Assembly: GCA_910586735.1 (NCBI GenBank)
Contig: CAJUJW010000001.1
Location: 1 to 64,000 of the forward strand
Reading direction: 5' to 3'
Length of the DNA: 64,000 nt
Origin: an uncultured Oscillibacter sp.
GTDB taxonomy: Bacteria > Bacillota > Clostridia > Oscillospirales > Oscillospiraceae
The notes under the pieces were generated by a model. The model was not told the origin of the DNA. It worked only from the letters and a program-made list of their open reading frames with translations, and made no database searches. The position numbers were made by a program, and so were the translations under genes. This document shows positions 1 to 8,668 of the stretch, piece by piece. Position 1 is the first letter of the stretch; each line of letters begins with the position of its first letter.

Positions 1-121
1 TAAAAATATTTTTCATGTAGGGTGTCGAAAAAGCGGATAATTGCAGATTATCCTGTAACTATATTATAGCACCCTGCTGTCGATTTTTCTAGAGATATTT
101 GAAAAATTGTAAAAAATTGGG

Positions 122-150
122 GTGTGGTTCATGACTCCACACATTTTTTG
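122..150. terminator. Candidate bidirectional terminator
   Basis: A 6-bp stem (GTGTGG/CCACAC) with a 9-base loop is followed by ATTTTTTG on the plus strand; on the minus strand it is followed by CCCAATTTTTT. No gene is visible between position 1 and the nuclease gene stop at 264. Confidence 0.45.
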
Positions 151-223
151 ACTCCAACCTTTCTTTATCTGCTTTTCTGGCAATTTTGTTCTATCGCATT
201 CTCGTTTTTTTATAATTACAGCG

Positions 224-257
224 AAACGCTGGGAACCATGATTGATTCCCAGCGTTT
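224..257. terminator. Hairpin downstream of the Rpn-family gene
   Basis: A perfect 12-bp stem (AAACGCTGGGAA/TTCCCAGCGTTT) with a 10-base loop lies just past the stop of the minus-strand gene at 264-1241. There is no long T tract directly after it, so termination is likely but not certain. Confidence 0.5.
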
Positions 258-263
258 GATTTA

Positions 264-1241
264 TCACTGCTTTTCCAGCAGGTTCCGGTAGAACTGCCGT
301 TCAGCTTCCGGCACTTTTAGCGCGGTCATAGCCTGGTCAAGTGTCCAACCCATCGTTTCCATAAGATTTTCGATAGATGACAAGATACCCTTCTCTAAGC
401 CCTCAGCTATACCCTTCTCCACGCCCTTTTTCCAGCTCTTTTCCATAACACCTTTGCTCAAATTGCACATAACCGACACCTCGCTTTCCATGGCCCGCGT
501 CATTTGAATATCGTAATCGTCCTGCAGAATCCTCCGTTTCTCCGCCTCGCTGGTTTCATGTGAGAGCAGCACATCCAGCATCCGCAGTACGCCGTCGTAA
601 TTTTCACCGTCCGGCCCGCCCAGGCACAGCATGACGATGGACAGCAGGTCGTAATTCTGGACCGGCTCCACCGCCTCGCCTACAAGGTGCTCCTCGGTCA
701 GATGATACCGGGTGATGGTATTCTCCCGGTTCTTTGGTGGATTCATGCAGATCCAGATGGAATAGACCTTCTTGAGCTTCTCGTAATGAGAGCCCGTAAA
801 CTCCCGGCCATACTGAGAGGAAATCATGCGACTGCAATAGTATATTCCCCGCTTCGTCAGGGGATACCCTGGGTAAAAATCGTTCTGAGCTTCTACGTTC
901 ACGATCAGGCCGATTAGCTCCCCGGAGTCAGGGGCAATGGCGCGGAAGCGGATATCGTAAGTAACAGTTCCCTCGTGAACGGATTTGTCCTCCGTATCCA
1001 GGCCGCTGATAACGCTTCCTTCCTCGTCCGGCAACACAGGAACGCTGGACACCTGGGGCTGGCCCTCAATATACTTCTCCTCGATATCGCGCACCGGGCA
1101 GTCTTGGTACTCCGCTAAGCAGGCTTTCATAATTCTCGCCAGAATCGTTTTTTCGGAGAGGACCCGTTTACAGGCCGCGTCGTAGCCCGCTCCGTCATCT
1201 GTGCTATGCAGACCCTGGGCCATTGTGGTTTTTTCGTCCAT
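264..1241 (-). CDS. PD-(D/E)XK nuclease-family transposase (Rpn-like)
   Basis: A 325-residue protein of the Rpn/PD-(D/E)XK transposase family, whose characterised members are DNA endonucleases that promote recombination. A nuclease core at about residues 95-125 reads VTYDIRF followed by VNVEAQND, which is the Asp and Glu-x-Gln variant of the motif typical of the family. The C-terminal part has the family's charged run with alternating EKG/EGLEKG segments (about residues 270-290). The ATG start at 1241 follows a GGTGAGGAG site. It stands alone between a terminator hairpin and an IS3 remnant, which fits a mobile or domesticated gene. Family assignment is firm; whether it still acts on DNA cannot be read from the sequence. 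Confidence 0.85.
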   Translation of the reverse strand: MDEKTTMAQGLHSTDDGAGYDAACKRVLSEKTILARIMKACLAEYQDCPVRDIEEKYIEGQPQVSSVPVLPDEEGSVISGLDTEDKSVHEGTVTYDIRFRAIAPDSGELIGLIVNVEAQNDFYPGYPLTKRGIYYCSRMISSQYGREFTGSHYEKLKKVYSIWICMNPPKNRENTITRYHLTEEHLVGEAVEPVQNYDLLSIVMLCLGGPDGENYDGVLRMLDVLLSHETSEAEKRRILQDDYDIQMTRAMESEVSVMCNLSKGVMEKSWKKGVEKGIAEGLEKGILSSIENLMETMGWTLDQAMTALKVPEAERQFYRNLLEKQ

Positions 1242-1304
1242 CGCTCCTCACCTTCTTTGCCTCATTTTATCACAGCTTTGCGGACGCGTCCACCCTTTTT
1301 TCGG
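1242..1304 (-). promoter_or_regulatory. Leader/promoter segment of the nuclease gene, duplicated at 9749-9811
   Basis: Read on the minus strand this contains GTGGACGCG, then CAGCTGTGATAAAAT (candidate -10) and GGTGAGGAGCG before the ATG at 1241. A copy with about 52 of 63 identical positions lies at 9749-9811, upstream of the lipoprotein-kinase-regulator operon. Between 1305 and 1495 no gene is visible. Confidence 0.55.
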
Positions 1305-1496
1305 ACGCCTGGACTTGAAAACAAGCAAATGTATTGGGCCGCCAAGGAGCCTCCTCCATGACCGCCCTTTTTACCTAACCCGAAGAAAATCCGGGAAATT
1401 TTCTGGATCGCTGATGCTTATCCGATGTGATGCGTGGTCGATTTTTTGGAATCTTTTTTCGCGTTCCAGAATCGGCCACACATTATTTTTTGCGCC

Positions 1497-1640
1497 TAAA
1501 AAGCACAGCCGGTTGCATCGACTGCGCTTAGCCTTTGGAAATATTCGTTTTCGGCCTCTACTGGGGTTTTGCCTCCGATGCTGGAGTGGGACGGCCTATT
1601 GTTATAAAAGCAGAGGTAATCCCGGAGTGGAGCGGTCAGG
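1497..1640 (-). pseudogene. IS3-family transposase C-terminal remnant
   Basis: On the minus strand, the reading DYLCFYNNRPSHSSIGGKTP followed by VEAENEYF is the hallmark C-terminal end of IS3/IS150-type integrase-core transposases (YNxxRPHxxLGxxTPxE). Only about 45 residues are recognisable; upstream of them the frame no longer resembles a transposase. The DDE catalytic residues are absent, so this is a dead fragment. It lies between the terminator of the ABC operon and the nuclease gene, marking an insertion hot spot. Confidence 0.75.
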
Positions 1641-1685
1641 TCATTTATGCCGCCTGACGTTTCACAGCGGTCAGACGAAGAATCA

Positions 1686-1722
1686 GCCCCGTTTTTCGAC
1701 AGACCAGTTCGAAAAACGGGGC
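1686..1722 (-). terminator. Terminator of the ABC importer operon
   Basis: A perfect 14-bp stem (GCCCCGTTTTTCGA / TCGAAAAACGGGGC) with a 9-base loop begins 13 bases past the permease stop. It has no long U tract, but its position at the operon end supports termination. Confidence 0.6.
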
Positions 1723-1734
1723 TCACTCAATTTG

Positions 1735-3633
1735 TTAAGCGGACTGCCTGGAAAACTTCGCTCTCAGCTTCTCTATGCGCTTGCGTCGCTTGTCCTTGAT
1801 CTCCAGGCGCTCGCCCAGGTCCCGGGAGCCGACGCCGTAGACCAGGTACAGGATGATGCCCGAGACAATCATGATGAACACCGTGGACGCGCAACGGCGG
1901 CCCGAGGCGTTGACATTGTAGCCGTAGAGCCCTTCCTCGGCGCACATGGACTGGATGACCATGGCGTAGGAGGTGCCGTAGGAGCTGGCGAAGGTGGCGG
2001 ACATGTCGTACTCGGTGAAGAGGGCGTTGAAGTTCAGGGCGAACACCGCCAGCACCGAGGGCAGAATGATGGGCAGCTTCACCTTGAAGAAGGTAAAGGC
2101 GCTGCCGGCCCCCAGGTTCCGGGCCGCGTCCTCCAGCTCCTCGTCGATGGCGTAAAAGGCCGCCTTGATCATCCGCAGGGAGAAGGGCAGCTTCACCACC
2201 GTGTAGGCGATGATGATGAGCAGACGGACGTTTTCCGCGTAGTAGAGGTTCGTATTGCCCACATACCAGACACTTTCGCTGTTGAAATAAGTCCGGTAGG
2301 AGTAGCAGATCAGGATGGTGGGCAGCAGCCAGGGGAACAGCAGGGCGTACTCCAGGACCACGCCGGATTTCTTGTTCCGGTTTTTAAAAATGTAGCTGCA
2401 CGCCGCCACCACGATGACGCAGGCCAGGGCCGCGGCGATGGCGGAGAGGATGAAGCTCAGGCGGATGCCGCCCAGGGTGGACTCGTTGGCGAAGAGGCCG
2501 GAGATGGAGCCCTTCCGGGTCTTGTAGGTGCCCCGGTTGGTGAGGTACTGGTAGTCCTCGGAACCGAAGAAGTTCACCAGGGTCCAATTGGAGAGGTCCA
2601 GCTTTTTCATGCGGATGGCCCCGTAGGTCTGGAAGGAGAAAATGATAATCATCACCACGGGGATCATGTAGATGATGAAGAGAATGTAGGCGTAGAGATG
2701 GGCCAGGACGTTGGCGACGGGGTTGTCGATCCTCTGCTTCTGGAGCTTGGCCTTGGTTTTGGAGACCGAGAGGTAGTGCCCCTTGCGCTCGTAGGCAGAG
2801 AGGACCGTCAAAAGCACGATGGTGAACATGGCCAGGATGACGCTGAGCAGCGCCGCCCGGGCCTGGGGGAACGCCTCGTCGGCCACCGACGAGCCCGCCA
2901 GGCGGACGATCTCCGGGTTGATGGAGTCATAGCCCAGCAGGGTGGGGGCGGACATGGCGCACAGGCCCGTGATGAAGGTCATGACCGTCAGAGAGAACAT
3001 GGTGGGCACCAGGGTGGGGAAAACCACCTTCCAGAGGACCTTGAAGGGCTTCGCGCCCATGTTCCGGGCGGCTTCCACGGTGTTATAGTCTATGCCCCGG
3101 ATGGCGTTGCGGAGGAACAGGGCGTGATTGCTGGTGCAGGCGAAGGTCATGGTGAACCACACCGCGTTGAAGCCGGAGAACCAGTCCGGGTTCATACCGG
3201 GGAAGGTGTTCACCAGCATGGTGGTGATGATGCCGTCGCTGTCATAGAGGAAGAGGTAGCCGGTGACTAGGGCCACGCCGCTGTAGATCAGAGTGGTCAT
3301 GTAGCCCAGGCGGAGGATCTTCGCGCCCTTGATGTCAAAATACTCCGTTAGCAGGACGATGGACACACCCACCACGTTGACCGTGACCACCAGGCCCACG
3401 GCCAGCTTCAGGGAGTTCCAGACGAAGGAGCGCATGTTGCCCGCGAAGAAGAAGCGGATGACGGCGAAGGGATCCCGCTCCCCGGCGGCGTTGGTGGTGT
3501 TGAAGATGCTGGCCAGGGTGTTCAGGCAGGGCAGGAGCATGAAGCCGAAGAAAAGGTAGGCGAAGAAGGCGACGCCGAAAACCTTCACCAGCAGGGAGGG
3601 ATTCAGGCCCCTTGAACGGATTTTCGCGTTCAT
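1735..3633 (-). CDS. ABC transporter permease, fused double module (FbpB/iron or phosphonate type)
   Basis: An integral membrane protein of about 632 residues with two complete binding-protein-dependent permease modules in one chain. Each carries an EAA loop that docks to the ATPase: EAARNMGAKPFKVLWKVVFP near residue 185 and EDAARNLGAG near residue 515. The duplicated layout is typical of Fe(III) (FbpB/SfuB) and 2-aminoethylphosphonate-type importers. The ATG at 3633 is preferred because GAGGGGGGT lies 6 bases upstream; the in-frame GTG at 3639 would sit directly against it. It is the last gene of a binding protein-ATPase-permease operon and starts 13 bases past the ATPase stop. Substrate is not determined by sequence. 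Confidence 0.88.
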   Translation of the reverse strand: MNAKIRSRGLNPSLLVKVFGVAFFAYLFFGFMLLPCLNTLASIFNTTNAAGERDPFAVIRFFFAGNMRSFVWNSLKLAVGLVVTVNVVGVSIVLLTEYFDIKGAKILRLGYMTTLIYSGVALVTGYLFLYDSDGIITTMLVNTFPGMNPDWFSGFNAVWFTMTFACTSNHALFLRNAIRGIDYNTVEAARNMGAKPFKVLWKVVFPTLVPTMFSLTVMTFITGLCAMSAPTLLGYDSINPEIVRLAGSSVADEAFPQARAALLSVILAMFTIVLLTVLSAYERKGHYLSVSKTKAKLQKQRIDNPVANVLAHLYAYILFIIYMIPVVMIIIFSFQTYGAIRMKKLDLSNWTLVNFFGSEDYQYLTNRGTYKTRKGSISGLFANESTLGGIRLSFILSAIAAALACVIVVAACSYIFKNRNKKSGVVLEYALLFPWLLPTILICYSYRTYFNSESVWYVGNTNLYYAENVRLLIIIAYTVVKLPFSLRMIKAAFYAIDEELEDAARNLGAGSAFTFFKVKLPIILPSVLAVFALNFNALFTEYDMSATFASSYGTSYAMVIQSMCAEEGLYGYNVNASGRRCASTVFIMIVSGIILYLVYGVGSRDLGERLEIKDKRRKRIEKLRAKFSRQSA

Positions 3634-3646
3634 GAGCACACCCCCC

Positions 3647-4669
3647 TCAGTCCTTCCCGGCGGGGTAGGCCATCACGTCCCGGGGGTCCATGATGACCTG
3701 GACCTTCTGGCCCGCCTCGTAGATATTTACGCCGTCGTTTTTCTCTATGACCTTGATGGTCTGTCCGTCTACGGTAATGTAGTATTTAATGTACAGGCCG
3801 TAATACTCCCGGCTCTCCACCGTGCCCTCCAGCACGGCGTTTCCGGGCTTGGGCTCGGCGTTGACGTGGATGCGCTCCAGGCGGATGTAGTTGTGGGCGG
3901 CGGGATCCACGCTGCCGCCCGCCTGGTTCAGCTCCTGGACCACGGCGGGGGTGAGCTGGTTAATGTCCCCGATGAAGTTGCAGACGAACTCCGTGGCGGA
4001 GTGGTTGTAGACCTCGTTGGGGGTCCCGATCTGCTCCACCACGCCCTTGTTGAACACGGCGATGCGGTCCGAGAGGGTCAGGGCCTCCTCCTGGTCGTGG
4101 GTGACGTAGATGGTGGTGATGCCGAAGTCCTTCTGCATTTTTTTCAGCTCGTTGCGCAGCTGAACCCGAAGCTTGGCGTCCAGGTTGGACAGGGGCTCGT
4201 CCATGCAGATGATGGCGGGGCCCGTCACCAGGGCCCGGGCGATGGCCACCCGCTGCTGCTGCCCGCCGGAGAGCTGGGAGACGGCCTTGGCCAGCTGCTC
4301 GTCGCTGAGGTCCACCTTCTTGGCGATGTCCCGGACCTTCCGGTCGATCTCGGCCTTTTTGTCCTTTTTGACTTTGAGTCCAAAGGCGATGTTGTCATAC
4401 ACCGTCATGGTGGGGAATAGGGCGTAGCTCTGGAAGACGATGCCGATGTTTCGGTTTTCGATGGGCACATGGGTGATGTCCTTCCCTTTGACCTCCACAG
4501 TGCCGGAGACCGGCTCAATGAACCCGGTGATGGTCCGCAGGGTGGTGGTCTTGCCGCAGCCCGAGGGGCCGAGGAAGGTGAAGAACTCCCCCTCCTTCAC
4601 ATGGATGTTGATGTCATGAAGGGCGGTAAAGTCTCCGAATTTGACGACGATGTCATTGAGCCGGATCAT
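3647..4669 (-). CDS. ABC transporter ATP-binding protein (FbpC/PotA-like)
   Basis: A 340-residue ATPase that energises the adjacent permease on the inner face of the membrane. Walker A GPSGCGKTT is at residues 34-42, the signature LSGGQQQRVAIARAL starts at about 132, Walker B IICMDEP is at 152-158, and the switch histidine is in YVTHDQEEAL near 190. The C-terminal third is a TOBE-type regulatory domain, as in Fe(III), spermidine and phosphonate importers. It lies between the binding-protein gene and the permease. A 14-bp hairpin just upstream may lower its expression relative to the binding protein. Confidence 0.92.
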   Translation of the reverse strand: MIRLNDIVVKFGDFTALHDINIHVKEGEFFTFLGPSGCGKTTTLRTITGFIEPVSGTVEVKGKDITHVPIENRNIGIVFQSYALFPTMTVYDNIAFGLKVKKDKKAEIDRKVRDIAKKVDLSDEQLAKAVSQLSGGQQQRVAIARALVTGPAIICMDEPLSNLDAKLRVQLRNELKKMQKDFGITTIYVTHDQEEALTLSDRIAVFNKGVVEQIGTPNEVYNHSATEFVCNFIGDINQLTPAVVQELNQAGGSVDPAAHNYIRLERIHVNAEPKPGNAVLEGTVESREYYGLYIKYYITVDGQTIKVIEKNDGVNIYEAGQKVQVIMDPRDVMAYPAGKD

Positions 4670-4710
4670 AGAGCGGTCCTCTCCTTTTCTGTTTGGTTTC
4701 GTCTATAAGC

Positions 4711-4741
4711 CTATGGCGAGCCGGAATCCGGCCCGCCATAG
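4711..4741 (-). promoter_or_regulatory. Intercistronic stem-loop between binding protein and ATPase
   Basis: CTATGGCGAGCCGG pairs with CCGGCCCGCCATAG around an AAT loop, 32 bases past the binding-protein stop. Such hairpins commonly protect the upstream message or partly terminate transcription so that the binding protein is made in excess. The differential effect is inferred. Confidence 0.55.
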
Positions 4742-4772
4742 AAATCAGGCAGTTGGTCTGGAAGATGAAGCG

Positions 4773-6068
4773 TTACGCCGCCGCCTCCTGGGTCAGGGTG
4801 GCCCAGTCCAGGTTATCCCAGTCGGGAGTGGGGGCGGGCTTGCTGGCGTCGGCCCAGTAGAAGCCCAGGTTGGTCATGATGTTGGTCCATTCGCTGGAGT
4901 GGGCGGCCACGTATTCGGCGTAGGTCATGTTGGCGCCCTCCACCTGGGTCAGGGCGAAGTTCTTGAGCTGGTAGATGCCGGGGATGCCGTCGGGATAGAG
5001 CAGGTCGGCGGCCTCGGTGTTGCAGGGATAGGAGTCGAACTCCTCGCCCCAGGCGGCCTGCACGTCGGCGGAGCCGAACCACTCGGCGAACGCCTTCACG
5101 GCCTCGGTCTCCTCGTCGGAGCGGCCGGCTTTGTCCAGGATGCCGATGTACTCGGCGATGTAATAGGTTCCGTCGGCGATGTCCACCAGGGCCCAGTTCT
5201 CAGGCTGCATGGTGCCCATCAGCGGATTGGGAGAGCTTTCGGCGGCGCCGTCGATCTGGCCGTAGAGCGAGGAGGAATAGTAGGAGGAGACCTGGACATC
5301 GCCCTTGTTCAGGGGATCGAAGCCGTATTTATAGTCCTCTCCGCCGCTCTTGCCCTCGGCGCAGTATTTCCACAGGGTCTTCCAGCCGTCCACGGTGATG
5401 CCGCCCGCCGGAGAGGAGGGGTCCACAAAGGCGTACAGCATGGCGGAGTTGATGTTGGCGTTGGTGGTTCCTCCCACCTTGTTCTGGCGGTACCAGGTGT
5501 AGCCGCAGTCCACGATGTCGGCCCAGTGGTCGAATTTCAGAGCCTCGCCGTTGGTGCCCAGCTCGTCGTTGCGGTAGAGCATCAGCACGTTCTGGATAAC
5601 CAGGCCGTAAGCCTGGCCGGGATAGACGTACTCGCCCACGTCGCCGCCCCAGGAGGGCGTCCAGTCCACCAGCTTCAGGTTCTCATACTGGCCGTTGATG
5701 ACCTGGGACCAGCGGGTCTCATTCAGGCCGAAGAGGATGTCTCCGTCCTTGTTCTCATTGGCCGCCTGGATGGCCGCCGTGTCTCCCGAGATGACGGAGT
5801 TGTCGTCTATGGAGATGGTAAATCCCGCGTCCTTGGCCTCGTTGATCAGCCAGGTGGTGCGCTCGGTGGAGTTGGAGTTGGAATAGATGCGGATGGTGTA
5901 GCCGGAGTAGTCCTTTTCTCCGCCATCGTCGGCGGGCTGGGCCGTGTCGGCGGGTTTCTGGTCGCCGCCGTTGGCGGGCTGCTGTGTGTCGCCGCCGCTC
6001 TTGCCGCCGCAGGCGGCGAGGGACAGCGCCATGACCAGAGCCAGCAGGGTCGCAAGAATCTTTTTCAT
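4773..6068 (-). CDS. ABC transporter substrate-binding lipoprotein
   Basis: A 431-residue extracellular solute-binding protein. The signal peptide ends in a lipobox SLAAC with the lipid-accepting Cys at residue 20, followed by a flexible Gly/Pro/Asp-rich linker to about residue 52 and a two-lobed binding fold of the Fe(III)/polyamine/phosphonate superfamily. The frame is open 46 codons further upstream, but the ATG at 6068 is chosen because AAGGAG lies 8 bases before it and the signal peptide begins there. It heads the importer operon. The gene just upstream on the same strand is a YesN-type regulator, suggesting activator-dependent expression. Confidence 0.9.
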   Translation of the reverse strand: MKKILATLLALVMALSLAACGGKSGGDTQQPANGGDQKPADTAQPADDGGEKDYSGYTIRIYSNSNSTERTTWLINEAKDAGFTISIDDNSVISGDTAAIQAANENKDGDILFGLNETRWSQVINGQYENLKLVDWTPSWGGDVGEYVYPGQAYGLVIQNVLMLYRNDELGTNGEALKFDHWADIVDCGYTWYRQNKVGGTTNANINSAMLYAFVDPSSPAGGITVDGWKTLWKYCAEGKSGGEDYKYGFDPLNKGDVQVSSYYSSSLYGQIDGAAESSPNPLMGTMQPENWALVDIADGTYYIAEYIGILDKAGRSDEETEAVKAFAEWFGSADVQAAWGEEFDSYPCNTEAADLLYPDGIPGIYQLKNFALTQVEGANMTYAEYVAAHSSEWTNIMTNLGFYWADASKPAPTPDWDNLDWATLTQEAAA

Positions 6069-6109
6069 TTCATCGTCTCCTTGTCTAAAAATCCGTGGGA
6101 AATCCGAGG

Positions 6110-6145
6110 CTTCTATAGTCACAGTATACAAGAAAGGCCGCCGGA
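6110..6145 (-). promoter_or_regulatory. Candidate promoter of the ABC importer operon
   Basis: On the minus strand a TATACT -10-like element lies about 55 bases upstream of the start at 6068, with no good -35 match at the right distance. That pattern is what an activator-dependent promoter would look like, and the neighbouring response regulator is the obvious candidate. Weak evidence. Confidence 0.3.
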
Positions 6146-6242
6146 AGGAAACCGGGCAGAACTGCGATTCTTCCGCCAATCCTGTCAAAAAAACGACAGC
6201 CGTCAAAAGACAGCCGCCGTTTTTGTATAATTTTTACAGCGC

Positions 6243-6989
6243 CTACCGGCAGCGGTCCTGGTACTCCGAGGGGGACATGCCCACCAGCTTTTTGAAGGTG
6301 CTGCCGAAATAGGTCACGTCCCGGTAGCCCACCTGGTCCGCCACCTCGTAGACCTTCCGCCGGCAGTCCCGGAGCAGCTCCATGGCCTTGTGGACGCGGT
6401 ATTGGGTCAGGTAGTTGATGACGGTGTAGCCGGTTTCCTTCTTGAAGACGTGGCTCAGGTGCCCCTCGCTGACCTGGAGGTGCTGGGAGATGGTGGTGAT
6501 GCTGATGTCCTCGTCGGCGTAGTGTCCGGCGATATACTGGAGGGCCTGGAGGACGTATTTGCTCTTGTCTCCCTTGGTCAGGGGCAGGAGGTCCGCCGGG
6601 GCCAGGCCCGTCAGCTCCCGCTCCTTCTGGCGGACCTTGTCGATGGCGGCGGTCAGCTCCTCGTCCCGGAAGGGCTTGAGGAGGTAGTCGTCGGCCCCCA
6701 GCTTCAGGGCGCTGCGGGCGTAGGCGAAGTCGCTGTAGGCGGTGAGGAGGATGACGTGGGCCTTGCAGCCCTGGTCCCGGAGTTTTGTGAGCATCTCAAT
6801 GCCGTCCAGCCGGGGCATGCGCACGTCGGTGATGATGAGGTTGGGGCTGTAGCGCTCCACGGCGGCCAGGCCCTCCTCGCCGTTGGACGCCTCCCCCACC
6901 AGGACGCAGCCCCGGGCCGCCCAGTCCACGCCCAGCATGATGCCCCGGCGGACCACGGCCTCGTCGTCAATAACCAGAACCTTCAGCAT
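6243..6989 (-). CDS. YesN-type response regulator (CheY receiver + AraC HTH)
   Basis: A 248-residue two-component regulator. Residues 1-120 form the receiver domain, with the acidic pair DDE at 8-10, phospho-acceptor Asp55 in IITDVRMPRLDG and the conserved Lys in LLKPF near 106. Residues 145-248 form an AraC/XylS double helix-turn-helix ending GYRDVTYFGSTFKKLVGMSP. A strong AGAGGAGG precedes the ATG. It overlaps the end of the histidine kinase gene by 7 bases, so the two are translationally coupled. The next gene downstream on the same strand is the ABC binding protein, its likely target. Confidence 0.93.
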   Translation of the reverse strand: MLKVLVIDDEAVVRRGIMLGVDWAARGCVLVGEASNGEEGLAAVERYSPNLIITDVRMPRLDGIEMLTKLRDQGCKAHVILLTAYSDFAYARSALKLGADDYLLKPFRDEELTAAIDKVRQKERELTGLAPADLLPLTKGDKSKYVLQALQYIAGHYADEDISITTISQHLQVSEGHLSHVFKKETGYTVINYLTQYRVHKAMELLRDCRRKVYEVADQVGYRDVTYFGSTFKKLVGMSPSEYQDRCR

Positions 6990-8668
6990 GGAAGCGCCTC
7001 CTCTCGTCTGATGGGAAGCCGCAGCCGGACCCGGCTCCCCTCTCCCGGCAGGACCGAGAGGCCGTAGCGGGGCCCGTAGTGCAGGCGGATGATGCTGTCG
7101 ACGTTGAACAGTCCCAGGTGCCCGCCGGGGGGCCGCTTCTCCGGGCTGTTGACGGCCTCCAGGATGTCTTGGGGGATGCCGGGGCCGTTGTCCGAGACGG
7201 TGAGGAGCAGGTCCCCCTCCTCCTCCTGGGCGGTGAGCTTGATATAGCCCTCCTCCAGGTCCGCCACGCCGTGGAGGATGGCGTTTTCCACCAGTGGCTG
7301 GAGGGCCAGCTTGGGCACCAGGCAGCTTCGGAAGCGCTCAGGCACGTCGATCTCGCAGGTGAAGCGGTCCTCGAAGCGGATGGACTGGATGGCCAGATAC
7401 CGCTCGATCAGGTCCAGCTCCCGGTCCAGGGTGATGATCTCGTCCCCGGATATGGCGGAGCGCAGGACGGCGGCCAGGTTGGTGGCCAGCTCCGCCACCT
7501 GGGGGGCGTGGTGGGCCACGCCCAGCCACTTCACCGTGTCCAGGGTGTTGTATAGAAAGTGGGGGTTCAGCTGGGCCTGCATCATGCGCAGCTTCGTCTC
7601 GTTCAGCTCCCGCTGGCGGCGGACGCTGCGCTCCAGATTGGCCCGGTACTCCTCGGTCATGCGGTTGAAGCTCCCGGCCAGGCGGCCCAGCTCGTCCTCC
7701 CGCCCGGTCTCCAGGCGGACATCGAACCGGCCCTGCTCCACCTGGCCCATGGCCTGGTCCAGCTGGTGGACGGGCTGGGAGAGATAGCGGCTGAGGAGCC
7801 AGGTGGACAGCAGGCTCAGCAGTACGCACAGCGTGCCCACAAAGATGCTGACCACATAGATGGTGTCCATGACCCGCCCGGTGAAGGTCCGGGGCTGCTG
7901 GAGGATGAGGGTGAAGCCGGTGGGGTCATGGCGGGCGGCGTGGAAGCGGTAGTCTCCGTCGGCCCCGGTGAGGGGCGCGCCGGAGAGCAGCTGCGCCCGG
8001 AGGGCCCCCACGGTCTCCCCGGCCTGGGCGGGGCGGGAGTAGTAGATCATCCGCCACTGCCGGTCCAGCAGGAGGACCTCGCAGGTGGCGTCATACCGCC
8101 CGCCGAAGAGCTTGACAAAGCCCGCCTGGTCCACGGAGGCGATGACGTAGCCCAAAAGCTCCCCGGCGTGGCCCCGGACGGCCTGGGCGGCGGAGAGCCC
8201 GCCGCCGGTCTCGGAACGGAAGACCAGGGACTCCGCCTCCCCCGCCGCCGGCAGGAGGCCCCACCGGGTATCCAGGGCCTGGGTGGGCAGGGCAGCCCCG
8301 GTGGTGTAGCGGCAGTGCCCGCCGCTGTCCGCCACGTCAAAGCGCGCGTAGTCCCGCAGGGGCTCAGAGGTCCGGTAGAGGACCTGGTACAGCGTCCGGG
8401 AGCCGCCGCCGCCCCGGTGGAGGGCGCTGTGGACCACGGTGCTGCCCGACAGGTCCCCGGCGATGTCCGCGCAGGAGGCGCACACCTCGTCCAGGGCGGC
8501 CTGGAGAGCGTCCAGCTGCCGCTCCGCCTGCTGGGTGAGGCCGCTTTCGATGCGCTCCACCTGGAGACGGAGCGTCAGCGCGCCGCCCAGCAGAAGCGGG
8601 ACCAGGGCCGTGAGCAGCATGACGGCGAATATCCGGTTGCGGAAGGAACCGCGAATCCATTTCCTCAT
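6983..8668 (-). CDS. YesM-type sensor histidine kinase
   Basis: A 561-residue membrane kinase. It has one transmembrane helix at about 13-33, a large extracellular sensor region to about 265, a second helix at about 270-294, a HAMP segment, and a His_kinase domain with phospho-acceptor His370 in QAQLNPHFLYNTLD. The C-terminal HATPase domain carries the N box VENAILHG and the G box SDNGPGIP. The frame stays open far upstream, but the ATG at 8668 fits: it overlaps the preceding lipoprotein stop in an ATGA and begins with a membrane anchor. Gene order lipoprotein-kinase-regulator suggests the kinase reads the occupancy of the binding protein. Confidence 0.93.
   Translation of the reverse strand: MRKWIRGSFRNRIFAVMLLTALVPLLLGGALTLRLQVERIESGLTQQAERQLDALQAALDEVCASCADIAGDLSGSTVVHSALHRGGGGSRTLYQVLYRTSEPLRDYARFDVADSGGHCRYTTGAALPTQALDTRWGLLPAAGEAESLVFRSETGGGLSAAQAVRGHAGELLGYVIASVDQAGFVKLFGGRYDATCEVLLLDRQWRMIYYSRPAQAGETVGALRAQLLSGAPLTGADGDYRFHAARHDPTGFTLILQQPRTFTGRVMDTIYVVSIFVGTLCVLLSLLSTWLLSRYLSQPVHQLDQAMGQVEQGRFDVRLETGREDELGRLAGSFNRMTEEYRANLERSVRRQRELNETKLRMMQAQLNPHFLYNTLDTVKWLGVAHHAPQVAELATNLAAVLRSAISGDEIITLDRELDLIERYLAIQSIRFEDRFTCEIDVPERFRSCLVPKLALQPLVENAILHGVADLEEGYIKLTAQEEEGDLLLTVSDNGPGIPQDILEAVNSPEKRPPGGHLGLFNVDSIIRLHYGPRYGLSVLPGEGSRVRLRLPIRREEALPC

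Noticed and set aside
1201..3270. 689-codon open frame antisense to the ABC permease
   Set aside because: Gly/Val/His/Gln-rich composition of a GC-rich shadow frame; the minus strand encodes a convincing two-module permease with ribosome site.
6199..6240. Terminator between the response regulator and the binding protein
   Set aside because: The repeated GACAGCCG units are mostly direct rather than inverted, so no convincing hairpin forms.
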